This document shows positions 17,772 to 26,750 of a stretch of 64,000 nt of DNA, one piece after another (position 1 is the first letter of the stretch; the number at the start of each line of letters is the position of its first letter). Under the pieces are notes generated by a model. That model was not told where the DNA came from and searched no databases. It saw only the letters and a list, made by a program, of their open reading frames with translations. Origin of the DNA: an uncultured Paracoccaceae bacterium (GTDB lineage: Bacteria > Pseudomonadota > Alphaproteobacteria > Rhodobacterales > Rhodobacteraceae); NCBI GenBank assembly GCA_947493335.1, contig CANLQO010000001.1:1240001-1304000 (forward strand), given 5' to 3'. The position numbers and the translations under genes are program-made.

Positions 17772-18773
17772 ATGATCATCGAACCGCAAACAGTTGACGT
17801 TGCGCATTCAGGCAAGCCGCGCCGCTTTGTCTTTGTGCTGCTCGACAATTTCACGATGCTGTGCTTTGCCGCCGCAATCGAAAGCCTGCGGATCGCGAAC
17901 CGGATCTCTGGCAAAGAGCTTTATGGCTGGACAATCATCGGTGAATCGGGCGATGTCGCCACCTGCTCCAACGGCTGCACATTCCAGCTTGAAGATACCT
18001 TTATAGAGCTTGAGCGTGACGATACCGTGATGCTCTGCGGCGGGGTGAACATTCAGGCAGCCACCAACAAGAAAGTGCTGAACTGGATCAGGCGCGAGGC
18101 CCGGCGAGGCGTCACAATGGCGGGGCTTTGTACTGCTGGTTTCACCATGGCCAAGGCCGGTTTGCTGGATGGAAAAAAGGCAACGATCCACTGGGAAAAT
18201 CAGGACAGCTTTGTCGAAGAATTCGAAGACGTGGAACTGACCAAATCGGTCTTTGTCGTCGACGGCAACCGGATCACCACCGCAGGCGGCACTGCGTCCA
18301 TTGACATGATGCTCAAGATCATCGCCGACGATCACGGTGAAGAACTCGCCAACGCGGTCGCCGATCAGCTGATCTATTCCGCCATCCGCACCGATCAGGA
18401 CACCCAGCGCCTGTCGATCCCGACCCGCATCGGTGTCCGTCACCCCAAGCTCAGCCGGGTCATCCAGATGATGGAACAAAACCTCGAAGAACCGATCAGC
18501 CCTGCGCTGCTGGCGCAAGAAGTTTCGATGTCAACGCGGCAGCTTGAACGCCTGTTCCGCCGCTATCTGTCGCGCTCGCCCAAGCGCTATTACATGGAAC
18601 TGCGGCTGCAAAAGGCGCGCAATCTGCTGATGCAGACCGATATGACCGTCATCAACGTGGCGCTCGCCTGTGGCTTTGCCTCGCCCTCGCATTTCTCAAA
18701 ATGCTACCGCTCGCACTACAAGACGACGCCCTATCGCGAACGTGGCTCGCAGGCCTCGCGCCTTTCTATCTGA
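17772..18773 (+). CDS. GlxA family AraC-type transcriptional regulator
   Basis: A 333-residue regulator with an N-terminal DJ-1/PfpI-like domain (about 15-185; VFVLLDNFTMLCFAAAIESL, GLCTAGFTMAKAGLLDG) and a C-terminal AraC-type double helix-turn-helix (about 225-325; LAQEVSMSTRQLERLFRRYL, VINVALACGFASPSHFSKCY). Relatives include arginine, carnitine and glycine-betaine responsive regulators. The ATG at 17772 is used because the protein then opens just before the DJ-1 fold. The divergent gap to the DAHP synthase gene is 157 bases; its own target is not evident here. Confidence 0.85.
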   Translation: MIIEPQTVDVAHSGKPRRFVFVLLDNFTMLCFAAAIESLRIANRISGKELYGWTIIGESGDVATCSNGCTFQLEDTFIELERDDTVMLCGGVNIQAATNKKVLNWIRREARRGVTMAGLCTAGFTMAKAGLLDGKKATIHWENQDSFVEEFEDVELTKSVFVVDGNRITTAGGTASIDMMLKIIADDHGEELANAVADQLIYSAIRTDQDTQRLSIPTRIGVRHPKLSRVIQMMEQNLEEPISPALLAQEVSMSTRQLERLFRRYLSRSPKRYYMELRLQKARNLLMQTDMTVINVALACGFASPSHFSKCYRSHYKTTPYRERGSQASRLSI

Positions 18774-18875
18774 TCCGCACCCTTGGTCAGGATGCCCTGA
18801 CCTAGACAGATTGACCCCCAACATGGTCAAATGCTGCATATTTTGCGCTATTTTGAAGATTTTGGGGGATACATC

Positions 18876-19826
18876 ATGCTGACCAGCCGTCTTTTCGCCG
18901 GAAACACCCGGCTTGCCCGCGCCGCCGAAAATGCCCCACCTCTGCGCCGCGGTGAAAACGATCACGATGCCGTCCGACTGTTGCAGCAGGCCTTGCAGGA
19001 CCTTAACGTCGCCAGCCTGCGCCGCAGCCAGACCGCCGACGGCATGTTGGACGGTGACTACGGGTCAGAGACGTTTGAGGCCGTGCGCAAGTTTCAAGAG
19101 GACAACGGCCTCAATACCGATGGCCGGCCCGGTGACGGCATCGCCGGACGCGAAACCCTTGGGATGCTGGATGATCTGGCTGCCGCGCGCAACCTGTCCC
19201 CGCGCACGGCTGCTGCTGCCGCGGTCGCCCCACCCCCGACCGAAACGCCCGAGACACTGCCGGTGACGGCGCCGCGCATTCCCAGTGCCGCGGTAATGAT
19301 GCGGGAGTACCGCCGCTTTGTGGAATTCGGCGGCGCGCCCTGCCGGTCTCCGGGCGCCAGCGGCGATGGGATCACCAACCAATGCGCCATCCGGCTTTCG
19401 ATCGCGCTTGGCCGTGCCGGGATCGGGTTTCACATGAATGCCGCCCCCGGTGTCCGCCTGATTGTGCACCGCGCCAATCATCGCGCCTGTGGTGGCCATA
19501 TCGAGGTGCCCCATGACGCACGTGCCCAACGCCTCTTTGATCACCTCAGCTCTTTCTGGCGGTTTACCACCTACCGGATCACCCGGGAACAGACCGGGGC
19601 CTCGGTCTACACACGTGTCCAGAACACGCCCGGCCTCGTCTTTTTCGACAATATCGGGGCCTCTTCGGCCACGGCAGGCGGCGATCACATTGATTTCTTC
19701 GATGGCAACCGGATCATGAACGATGAGCTCAACTACGCAGCCCCCGGTGAACCTCGTGGCCGGGACCCCAACACCACCTTTGTCGCAACCCGCACGGCAA
19801 TCCATTTTCTACCCATCAACCCTTAA
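18876..19826 (+). CDS. Peptidoglycan-binding domain plus Tae4-like amidase
   Basis: A 316-residue two-domain protein. Residues about 25-105 form a PG_binding_1-like domain (AVRLLQQALQDLNV, DGDYGSETFEAVRKFQ, DGIAGRETLGMLD). A Pro/Ala linker (about 110-150) leads to a C-terminal domain resembling the type VI effector amidase Tae4. The likely nucleophile is C170 in NQCAIRLSIALGRAG and the likely base is H271 in GGDHIDFFDGN. Tae4 enzymes cut the peptide stems of peptidoglycan. There is no signal peptide and no T6SS or immunity gene (Tai4) beside it, so the export route is unknown. The ATG at 18876 has GGGGGA seven bases upstream. The family call rests on motif memory and should be tested by profile search. 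Confidence 0.7.
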   Translation: MLTSRLFAGNTRLARAAENAPPLRRGENDHDAVRLLQQALQDLNVASLRRSQTADGMLDGDYGSETFEAVRKFQEDNGLNTDGRPGDGIAGRETLGMLDDLAAARNLSPRTAAAAAVAPPPTETPETLPVTAPRIPSAAVMMREYRRFVEFGGAPCRSPGASGDGITNQCAIRLSIALGRAGIGFHMNAAPGVRLIVHRANHRACGGHIEVPHDARAQRLFDHLSSFWRFTTYRITREQTGASVYTRVQNTPGLVFFDNIGASSATAGGDHIDFFDGNRIMNDELNYAAPGEPRGRDPNTTFVATRTAIHFLPINP

Positions 19827-19959
19827 CAGGCTTTCCCCCGCTTTTTGGCCTTGAAAAACCACGCCATTCAGGCGGATTACCTTGGGATGTTGCTTCACAT
19901 CCGTGATTTGCCTGCTAATCTCCCGGTCAGGATAAAAAGATCCGATAGGGAGACTACAA

Positions 19960-21156
19960 ATGAAAAAACTGATGATGGCCACTGCGGCCACAGCACTGAT
20001 GACGTCCGGCGCGTATGCGGATGGTCACACCGGCGACGTGACAATCGGGGTGATCCTCGGCTTCACCGGTCCAATTGAATCGTTGACGCCTGCAATGGCG
20101 GACGGTGCCGAACTGGCGATGGCCGAAGTGACCGAAAGTGGCGCGCTCTTTGACGGGGCCTCTGTGTCCAGCGTCCGGGCCGATTCCACCTGTATCGACG
20201 CCGGTGCGGCCCAGACCGCGGCTGAACGTCTGATCACCTCTGACGGCGTCAACGCCATCATGGGCGCTGACTGTTCTGGCGTGACCGGCGCAATCCTGCA
20301 GAACGTGGCTCGCCCCAACGGGATCGTCATGGTCTCACCCTCCGCGACCTCTCCGGGTCTGTCGGATGCCGAAGATGATGGCCTTTTCTTCCGCACCGCA
20401 CCATCTGACGCGCGTCAGGGCGTCGTGATGACCGATGTCATCATGGATCGTGGCTTTAAGGAAGTCGCGCTGACCTACACCAACAACGACTACGGCAAGG
20501 GTCTGGCTGACAGCTTCCAGGCCGCGTTTGAGGCCGCTGGCGGCACCGTCACGATCTCGACCGCGCATGAAGACGGCAAAGCCGACTACGCATCGGAAGT
20601 CGCCGAACTTGACGCTGCTGGTGGTGAAATCCTCGTTGTGGCCGGCTATTCCGACCAGGGCGGCAAAGGCATCATCCAGGGCGCGCTCGACACGGGTTCG
20701 TTTGACACCTTCGTGCTGCCCGACGGCATGGTCAGCCAGCAGATCGTCGACGATCTGGGCGACGGTCTGGCCACATCCTTCGGCCAGTTCCCCGGCACTG
20801 ACAGCGAAGGCGCAACAGTCTTTGGTGAAATGGCAACCGCCGCCGGTTTTGATGGCACATCGCCCTTTGCTGGTGAAAGCTATGACGCCGCGGCCCTGAT
20901 CCTGCTGGCGATGCAGGCTGCTGGGTCAAACCAGTCCGGCGACTTCAAGGATCACATCATGCATGTGGCCAATGGACCCGGCACCGAGATCTTCCCGGGT
21001 GAGCTTGGCAAGGCGCTTGAGCTGATCAAGGCTGGCGAAGAAATCGACTATGTCGGCGCGACAGCAGTTGAGTTGATCGGCGGCGGTGAATCCGCTGGCA
21101 ACTACAAAGAAGTTGAGTTTGGCGACGGCGCCATCAACACTGTCAACTTCCGCTAA
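19960..21156 (+). CDS. Branched-chain amino acid-type ABC transporter substrate-binding protein
   Basis: A 398-residue periplasmic binding protein (type I fold, Leu/Ile/Val-binding family). A signal peptide covers about 1-21 (ends TSGAYADG). Mature features include IGVILGFTGPIESLTPAMADG, SVRADSTCIDAGAAQTAAERL, GADCSGVTGAI and VALTYTNNDYGKGLADSFQAA. The two Cys near 75 and 103 may pair. AGGGAGAC precedes the ATG by seven bases. It heads the liv operon and is followed by a strong stem-loop. Confidence 0.9.
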   Translation: MKKLMMATAATALMTSGAYADGHTGDVTIGVILGFTGPIESLTPAMADGAELAMAEVTESGALFDGASVSSVRADSTCIDAGAAQTAAERLITSDGVNAIMGADCSGVTGAILQNVARPNGIVMVSPSATSPGLSDAEDDGLFFRTAPSDARQGVVMTDVIMDRGFKEVALTYTNNDYGKGLADSFQAAFEAAGGTVTISTAHEDGKADYASEVAELDAAGGEILVVAGYSDQGGKGIIQGALDTGSFDTFVLPDGMVSQQIVDDLGDGLATSFGQFPGTDSEGATVFGEMATAAGFDGTSPFAGESYDAAALILLAMQAAGSNQSGDFKDHIMHVANGPGTEIFPGELGKALELIKAGEEIDYVGATAVELIGGGESAGNYKEVEFGDGAINTVNFR

Positions 21157-21175
21157 ACGGTCAAGACAATCGGCG

Positions 21176-21200
21176 ACGGCGCGGGATTTTCCCGCGCCGT
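21176..21200 (+). terminator. Stem-loop after the Liv binding-protein gene
   Basis: A perfect 11-bp inverted repeat (21176-21186 and 21190-21200) with a 3-base T loop and a short T-run behind it. It lies 20 bases after the binding-protein stop and 43 bases before the ATPase gene. It probably acts as a partial terminator or 3'-end stabiliser that keeps binding-protein mRNA in excess. Confidence 0.75.
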
Positions 21201-21242
21201 TTCCACACCTTACAGCGCGTATCTCATGTGATCGGGGGCAAC

Positions 21243-22028
21243 ATGATCGTTGTTGAGAATCTGGTGAAAACCTTTGGCGGCTTTCACGCGGTTGATGGCG
21301 CGTCGCTGTCAATCCAAGAGGGCTCTATCACCGGGCTGATTGGGCCGAACGGCGCAGGAAAAACCACACTTTTCAATGTGATCGCGGGGGTTCTTCAACC
21401 AACGTCCGGGCGTGTCACGATGGCGGGCGAAGACATCACCGGCCTGCCGCCGCACGAGCTTTTTCACAAGGGCCTCTTGCGGACCTTCCAGATTGCGCAT
21501 GAATTTTCATCCATGTCCTGCCGCGAGAACCTGATGATGGTCCCCGGCGCGCAATCGGGTGAGACGCTGTGGAACACATGGTTTGGCCGCAAGCGCATCG
21601 CCGATGAAGAACGCGCCTTGCGCGCAAAAGCCGACGAGGTGCTCGAATTTCTGACGATCACCCATCTGGCCGATCACAAGGCCGGGCAAGTCTCTGGCGG
21701 GCAGAAAAAGCTGCTCGAATTAGGCCGCACCATGATGGTCGATGCCCGCATCGTCTTTCTGGACGAAGTCGGCGCAGGTGTGAACCGCACGCTTTTGAAC
21801 ACGATCGGTGATGCGATCATCCGTCTGAACAAGGAACGCGGCTACACCTTTGTCGTCATCGAACACGACATGGATTTCATCGGTCGCCTTTGCGATCCCG
21901 TGATCTGCATGGCCGAGGGCAAAGTCCTTGCCGAAGGCACGCTGGCCGAGATCAAGGCCAACGAACAGGTGATTGAGGCCTATCTGGGCACCGGCCTCAA
22001 GAACAAAGATCAGGTGGCCGCCGTATGA
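21243..22028 (+). CDS. livG: Branched-chain amino acid ABC transporter ATPase LivG
   Basis: A 261-residue ABC ATPase. Walker A is GPNGAGKTT, the signature is VSGGQKKLLELGRTMM, Walker B is IVFLDEVGAGVN, and the switch His is in VVIEHDMDFIG, all of LivG type. The Walker-B region has DEVGAG rather than the usual DEPxAG, a mild deviation. The ATG at 21243 is preferred over a GTG five codons earlier because GGGGG stands five bases before it. Its stop overlaps the next gene's ATG. Confidence 0.9.
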   Translation: MIVVENLVKTFGGFHAVDGASLSIQEGSITGLIGPNGAGKTTLFNVIAGVLQPTSGRVTMAGEDITGLPPHELFHKGLLRTFQIAHEFSSMSCRENLMMVPGAQSGETLWNTWFGRKRIADEERALRAKADEVLEFLTITHLADHKAGQVSGGQKKLLELGRTMMVDARIVFLDEVGAGVNRTLLNTIGDAIIRLNKERGYTFVVIEHDMDFIGRLCDPVICMAEGKVLAEGTLAEIKANEQVIEAYLGTGLKNKDQVAAV

Positions 22029-22720
22029 TCCGGCTCGCGGCCCTTCTTCTGGCATTGGCACCGGGCGCAGCCCCGGCGGCCCCGCAAGAGGTGGCGCGCG
22101 CCTATATCCTCAGCAAAGAAGCGATCTTGTTTGAAGACGGCACATGGGCTTTCGCCGATGGCACCGCCCTGCTCTCGGCCCCGGCCGTCGATGTCTGCAT
22201 GACCTCGGCAGATGGTCGCCTGTCCTTCTGCCCCGATGCGGCCCACTGGTCGGCCCGGCAAATTGTGACAAGCGAAGGGGTCGAGGATCACTTCCTGACC
22301 TCCGTCGACCCGCGCTTTTCCCTGACCGCCTCGCAGGATCACACATACGGGCACGAAGGCGACATTGCCTATTACACCGAATCCGTCGGCGGCGGCGGTG
22401 GCCTGCTAGAGCGTTTGCTCTACCGCGCCGCACAACTCCCGATGCCCGAGGAACAGCTGCTCGTTCATGACGACATGGTCATCATCGTCTCCGATGTGAT
22501 CGAGGACGCACAGTATTACTACCACACGGTCGAAATCATTCAGCCGGATCAAAGCTTCTACTTTGAAATCAACGTCGATTCCGTCGGTTCGGGGACACAA
22601 GGCTTCGACAGCCTCGATGCGCTGCGGACCGAAGCCGCCGTGCATCGCGAACGTCTGGCAACGGCCATCCGGATCGACGACACCCCACTGATCGCACTTG
22701 CAGGGAAGGCGCCCGAATGA
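22025..22720 (+). CDS. Secreted hypothetical protein within the Liv operon
   Basis: A 231-residue protein with a clear signal peptide (about 1-19, LLLALAPGAAPAAPQ). The mature part carries short strands with DG turns (FEDGTWAFADGTALL, CMTSADGRLSFCPDAAHW) and two Cys at about 58 and 69. No family is recognised. It overlaps the livG stop by 4 bases and the livF start by 4 bases, so it is translated as part of the transporter operon. A periplasmic accessory role in uptake is inference from position. Confidence 0.75.
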   Translation: MIRLAALLLALAPGAAPAAPQEVARAYILSKEAILFEDGTWAFADGTALLSAPAVDVCMTSADGRLSFCPDAAHWSARQIVTSEGVEDHFLTSVDPRFSLTASQDHTYGHEGDIAYYTESVGGGGGLLERLLYRAAQLPMPEEQLLVHDDMVIIVSDVIEDAQYYYHTVEIIQPDQSFYFEINVDSVGSGTQGFDSLDALRTEAAVHRERLATAIRIDDTPLIALAGKAPE

Positions 22721-23541
22721 CCGACAACCCTTATCAGGATGGGCGCGGCAACAAGGACCGCAGTCTTGGGCGCGAAAGCACCAGCACCGCTGATCCTGTC
22801 CGCGAATCCGGCCCGACCCGCGCGGCCGAGGACGCGCCGTTCTTGATTGGCGACGCCATGACTGGCGGCTACGGCAAGGGCCCGGATATCCTGCATGACT
22901 GCACCATCGCCGTGAACCCCGGCGAGATTGCGGTCATCGTCGGCCCCAATGGCGCGGGCAAATCCACCGCGATGAAGGCCGTGTTTGGGATGCTCAACAT
23001 CCACACCGGACGCGTCGTGCTGGATGGTGAAGACATCACCGCCCTCTCGCCGCAGGACCGCGTGGTCAAGGGCATGGGCTTTGTGCCGCAAACCTCCAAC
23101 ATCTTCACCTCCATGACGGTCGAAGAAAATCTCGAGATGGGCGCGTTCATACGCCGTGATGATTTCGCCGATACCATGGCGCAGATCTACGACCTCTTTC
23201 CGATCCTCAAGGAAAAGCGCAATCAGGCTGCGGGCGAGCTGTCGGGCGGCCAGCGTCAGCAGGTCGCCGTGGGCCGTGCCCTGATGACCAAACCCAAAGT
23301 CCTGATGCTGGACGAGCCCACCGCAGGCGTCAGCCCCATCGTCATGGACGAACTCTTTGACCGGATTATCGAGGTCGCGCGCACCGGCATCCCGATCCTG
23401 ATGGTCGAACAGAACGCCCGCCAGGCGCTTGAGATTGCCGACAAGGGCTATGTCCTCGTGCAGGGGCGCAACGCCCACACCGGCACCGGTAAAGAGCTTT
23501 TGGCCGATGACGACGTCCGGCGGAGCTTTCTGGGCGGATGA
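22717..23541 (+). CDS. livF: Branched-chain amino acid ABC transporter ATPase LivF
   Basis: A 274-residue ABC ATPase of LivF type. Walker A is GPNGAGKSTAMKA, GFVPQTSNIFTSMTVEENLEMG contains the Q-loop, the signature is LSGGQRQQVAVGRAL, Walker B is VLMLDEPTAGVSP, and the H-loop position is in MVEQNARQALE. It has an unusual polar N-terminal extension of about 40 residues before the ABC domain, rich in charged and Ser/Thr residues. The start overlaps the preceding stop by 4 bases. Confidence 0.9.
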   Translation: MTDNPYQDGRGNKDRSLGRESTSTADPVRESGPTRAAEDAPFLIGDAMTGGYGKGPDILHDCTIAVNPGEIAVIVGPNGAGKSTAMKAVFGMLNIHTGRVVLDGEDITALSPQDRVVKGMGFVPQTSNIFTSMTVEENLEMGAFIRRDDFADTMAQIYDLFPILKEKRNQAAGELSGGQRQQVAVGRALMTKPKVLMLDEPTAGVSPIVMDELFDRIIEVARTGIPILMVEQNARQALEIADKGYVLVQGRNAHTGTGKELLADDDVRRSFLGG

Positions 23542-23957
23542 TGGCGCGGGCGGCACATCCGGGGCGTCTTCAGGACCAGAAAAAACTGGGGGCAGTCTTA
23601 TGCTGTTTGGCGTCCGGATCCGTGGCCGAGGGGCGCAATGACCCTTTTATGCGCTGCACTTTTGAAGACGGGCGCGTCGTTGTGCTGGCCGAACAAGGCG
23701 ACGGGTTTGAATGGCGCGAAGGCGCCTTTGCCGCACCAATCGTGCCCGAAAGCCCACGCAGCGGCGATGACCCGATCCTGACCTTTCTTTTGCCGAACGC
23801 CGACCCTGAACGCATTGACGTCTTTCTGGGATGGACCGGTGACCGGGTCATGCCCGATGCGGTGGGCCGTGCGATGCTCAGCCGCACCGTGCTGACAGAC
23901 GCTGGCGCGCTGACAATCACCTCAACACCGGGTCAGTGCGAGGATTACTTCGGATGA
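23538..23957 (+). CDS. Small hypothetical protein with paired cysteines, Liv operon
   Basis: A 139-residue protein with a hydrophobic N-terminal segment (about 18-30, LGAVLCCLASGSVAEG) that may be a signal peptide. The mature part begins MRCTFEDGRVVVLAEQ and ends GQCEDYFG. The next gene's product has the same layout (HCQMQDGR near the start, GTCEDR at the end), so the two look like diverged paralogues each with a probable disulfide between first and last Cys. Starts and stops overlap with livF and with the next gene by 4 bases each. Function is unknown. Confidence 0.65.
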   Translation: MMARAAHPGRLQDQKKLGAVLCCLASGSVAEGRNDPFMRCTFEDGRVVVLAEQGDGFEWREGAFAAPIVPESPRSGDDPILTFLLPNADPERIDVFLGWTGDRVMPDAVGRAMLSRTVLTDAGALTITSTPGQCEDYFG

Positions 23958-24292
23958 TCCGCGCCGCCCTCACCTGTCTGGCGACCACAGCCCATGCGGA
24001 CGACATCCATTGTCAAATGCAGGATGGTCGCGCCTTGTCTTTCGCCATTGACCGCACCCAATTCGTGGACCCGCGGGACGCGGACGAACCGCCGCGCCGC
24101 AAGCTGACGCAGGTCCGCTTTGGAGACATGGGCTTTCCCGCCGAACCCTTCCTGATCGGGCCGCTGCGTGGCTTTCACGCCGATGGCCTCGGCGGGGCTT
24201 CGGTGATGTTTTCCGTGGCCGCCGATGGCACCGCCACCTACGCCAATACCCGCACCGGTGAAACGCTCACCGGCACTTGTGAGGACCGCTAA
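23954..24292 (+). CDS. Small secreted protein with paired cysteines, Liv operon
   Basis: A 112-residue protein with a short signal peptide (MIRAALTCLATTAHADD). Its mature part has Cys near the start (IHCQMQDGRALSF) and near the C terminus (LTGTCEDR), mirroring the preceding gene product. The ATG at 23954 is chosen because it gives the signal peptide and overlaps the upstream stop. The stop abuts the livH ATG directly, so it lies fully inside the transporter operon. Function is unknown; a periplasmic accessory is plausible. Confidence 0.68.
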   Translation: MIRAALTCLATTAHADDIHCQMQDGRALSFAIDRTQFVDPRDADEPPRRKLTQVRFGDMGFPAEPFLIGPLRGFHADGLGGASVMFSVAADGTATYANTRTGETLTGTCEDR

Positions 24293-25303
24293 ATGGACTT
24301 TCTGAACGCCCTCGTGGTGCTGACCAACTTTGTGATCGTGCCCGGTCTTGCCTACGGTGCGCAGCTTGCCATCGGGGCGCTGGGGGTCACGATGATCTAC
24401 GGCATCCTGCGATTTTCCAACTTTGCCCATGGCGACACCATGGCCTTTGGCACCGTGGCCACAATCCTCTTTACCTGGCTTTTTCAGTCGATGGGCATCA
24501 GCTTTGGCCCCCTGCCAACCGCACTTCTGGCCCTGCCCTTCGGGATCGCTGTCACCGGGGTCCTGCTGTTGCTGACGGACCGTACAGTCTACCGGTTCTA
24601 CCGCCAGCAAAAGGCGAAACCGGTGATCCTTGTGATCGTCTCGCTTGGTGTGATGTTCATCATGAACGGGCTGACCCGCTTTATCATTGGCGTCCGTGAT
24701 ATCAACTTTGCCGATGGCGAACGTTTCATCATCACCGCGCGGCAATTCAAAGAGGCGACTGGCCTGCGCGAAGGGCTGGCGCTCAAAACCACGCAAGGCA
24801 TCACCGTGGTCACGGCCCTTGTGGTCATGGTGGCGCTTTTCTGGTTTCTCAACAAAACCCGAACTGGCAAATCCATGCGGGCCTTTTCCGACAACGAAGA
24901 CCTTGCCCTGTTGTCCGGCATCAACCCCGAACGGGTGGTCATGGTCACTTGGCTGATCGTCGCGGCCCTCGCCACGACCGCAGGCGTACTCTACGGCCTC
25001 GACAAAAGCTTCAAGGCCTTCACCTACTTCCAGCTCCTGCTGCCGATCTTTGCCGCTGCCATCGTGGGCGGTCTGGGCAGCCCATTGGGCGCCATCGCAG
25101 GCGGCTTCGTAGTGGCCTTTGCCGAGGTTGCGATCACCTATCCACTCAAGAAGGTCCTGCGCTACCTTCTGCCCGAAAATCTGGAGCCTGACGCGCTCGT
25201 GCAACTCATTTCGACGGACTACAAATTCGCGGTCTCCTTTGTGATCCTGATCATCGTGCTCCTGTTCAAACCCACCGGCCTCTTCAAAGGACAATCGGTA
25301 TGA
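24293..25303 (+). CDS. livH: Branched-chain amino acid ABC transporter permease LivH
   Basis: A 336-residue polytopic permease of LivH type. The family opening is GAQLAIGALGVTMIYGILRFSNFAHGDTMAFG. The coupling-loop region SMRAFSDNEDLALLSGINPERVV and the late GGLGSPLGAIAGGFVVAFAE segment also match. About eight membrane segments are visible. It starts immediately after the small secreted protein and overlaps livM by 4 bases. Confidence 0.9.
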   Translation: MDFLNALVVLTNFVIVPGLAYGAQLAIGALGVTMIYGILRFSNFAHGDTMAFGTVATILFTWLFQSMGISFGPLPTALLALPFGIAVTGVLLLLTDRTVYRFYRQQKAKPVILVIVSLGVMFIMNGLTRFIIGVRDINFADGERFIITARQFKEATGLREGLALKTTQGITVVTALVVMVALFWFLNKTRTGKSMRAFSDNEDLALLSGINPERVVMVTWLIVAALATTAGVLYGLDKSFKAFTYFQLLLPIFAAAIVGGLGSPLGAIAGGFVVAFAEVAITYPLKKVLRYLLPENLEPDALVQLISTDYKFAVSFVILIIVLLFKPTGLFKGQSV

Positions 25304-26616
25304 CCCAATCCATGCGTGCCCCGCTTCTCTTTGTGCTTGTCGCCGTGCTGATCATCGGGACCGGCTTTGTGCAGGGCTGGAACTCGGCCCTGACGATCCT
25401 GAATTACGGGCTGATTTCGGCGATCATGGCGCTTGGGGTGAACCTGCAATGGGGCTTTGCGGGGCTCTTTAACGTGGGCATCATGGGCTTTGTGGCGCTT
25501 GGTGGGTTGGCCTCCGTGCTGATGTCCATGCCGCCAGTCAAAGAAGCGTGGAGCGCTGGCGGCCTCAACATCATCTTCGGCCTGATGATCGGTGCGGCCA
25601 CCATCATCGGCGCGGTGCTGGCGCAAACGCGCCTTTCGGGCCGTGTGAAACTTTGGGCGACGCTCGCCGTTCTGATCGTTGGCTTTTTCGCCTTCCGCGC
25701 GGTTTTTGACGCGGGCGTTGTGGCGGTTGAGGCCGTGAACCCCGCCTCAACCGGCTATCTGGGCGGGCTGAACATTCTCGACGCGAACTGGTTCTCTCTT
25801 CTGGGCTGGCTCTTTGGTGGTGTGCTGGCGGCGGGTGCGGCCTGGCTGATCGGCAAGACCGCGCTTGGTCTGCGCTCTGACTATCTGGCCATCGCGACGC
25901 TGGGCATTGCAGAGATCATTCTGGCCGTCCTCAAGAACGAAGACTGGCTGTCGCGCGGGGTCAAGAACGTCGTCGGCCTGCCCCGCCCCGTGCCTTATGA
26001 AACGGATCTGCAGCAGGACCCCGGTTTTGTCGAAAGTGCTGCGGGCTTCGGGCTTGATCCGGTCACCGCCTCGACGCTTTATACCAAGCTGCTTTATGCG
26101 GGCCTCTTCGCCATTTTCCTCGTGATCCTTCTATGGATGGCGCAGCGCGCGCTCAACTCGCCATGGGGTCGGATGATGCGCGCGATCCGCGATAACGAGG
26201 TCGCCGCCGAAGCGATGGGCAAGGACGTCACCGCCCGGCATTTGCAGATTTTCATCCTTGGTTCTGCCATCTGCGGCATCGCCGGTGCGATGATCACGAC
26301 ACTCGACAGCACCCTGACGCCGACCAGCTATCAGCCGCTGCGTTTCACCTTCCTGATCTGGGTCATGGTGATCGTCGGCGGGTCAGGCAACAACTTTGGC
26401 GCAGTGCTTGGGGGTATGCTGATCTGGTGGCTCTGGGTTCAGGTCGAACCGTTGGGGTTGATGCTGATGAACGGGATCACCGCTGGCATGGCCGATGGCT
26501 CGGCCCTCAAGGCGCATCTGATCGAAAGTGCGGCGCACATGCGGCTTTTGACGATGGGGATCATTCTGCTCTTGGTGCTCCGCTTCAGCCCCCGTGGTCT
26601 GGTGCCGGAACGCTAA
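25300..26616 (+). CDS. livM: Branched-chain amino acid ABC transporter permease LivM
   Basis: A 438-residue polytopic permease of LivM type, partner of LivH. Motifs are LNYGLISAIMALGVNLQWGF, GLRSDYLAIATLGIAEIIL, the coupling loop MMRAIRDNEVAAEAMGKDV, and GSGNNFGAVLGGMLIWW. It is longer than the usual 300-360 residues because of extra segments at about 75-135. It is the last gene of the operon; no clear terminator is seen downstream. Confidence 0.9.
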   Translation: MTQSMRAPLLFVLVAVLIIGTGFVQGWNSALTILNYGLISAIMALGVNLQWGFAGLFNVGIMGFVALGGLASVLMSMPPVKEAWSAGGLNIIFGLMIGAATIIGAVLAQTRLSGRVKLWATLAVLIVGFFAFRAVFDAGVVAVEAVNPASTGYLGGLNILDANWFSLLGWLFGGVLAAGAAWLIGKTALGLRSDYLAIATLGIAEIILAVLKNEDWLSRGVKNVVGLPRPVPYETDLQQDPGFVESAAGFGLDPVTASTLYTKLLYAGLFAIFLVILLWMAQRALNSPWGRMMRAIRDNEVAAEAMGKDVTARHLQIFILGSAICGIAGAMITTLDSTLTPTSYQPLRFTFLIWVMVIVGGSGNNFGAVLGGMLIWWLWVQVEPLGLMLMNGITAGMADGSALKAHLIESAAHMRLLTMGIILLLVLRFSPRGLVPER

Positions 26617-26750
26617 CTTTCAAGCTGTTTCAATGTCTGGTTTGAGCCCAAAGTAACAATGGCTGCACAGTGCACCAATGACCGGTTGTGGTCGTTTGCC
26701 AATGAAGTAGGTTGAGCGCATTCGCTGATTACGGTCTGGGCAAAAGCCGA

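Noticed and set aside
23945-25294. A 449-codon open frame on the minus strand opposite livH
   Set aside because: LivH on the plus strand has clear permease motifs; the antisense product is low-complexity His, Gly and Asp and resembles no family.
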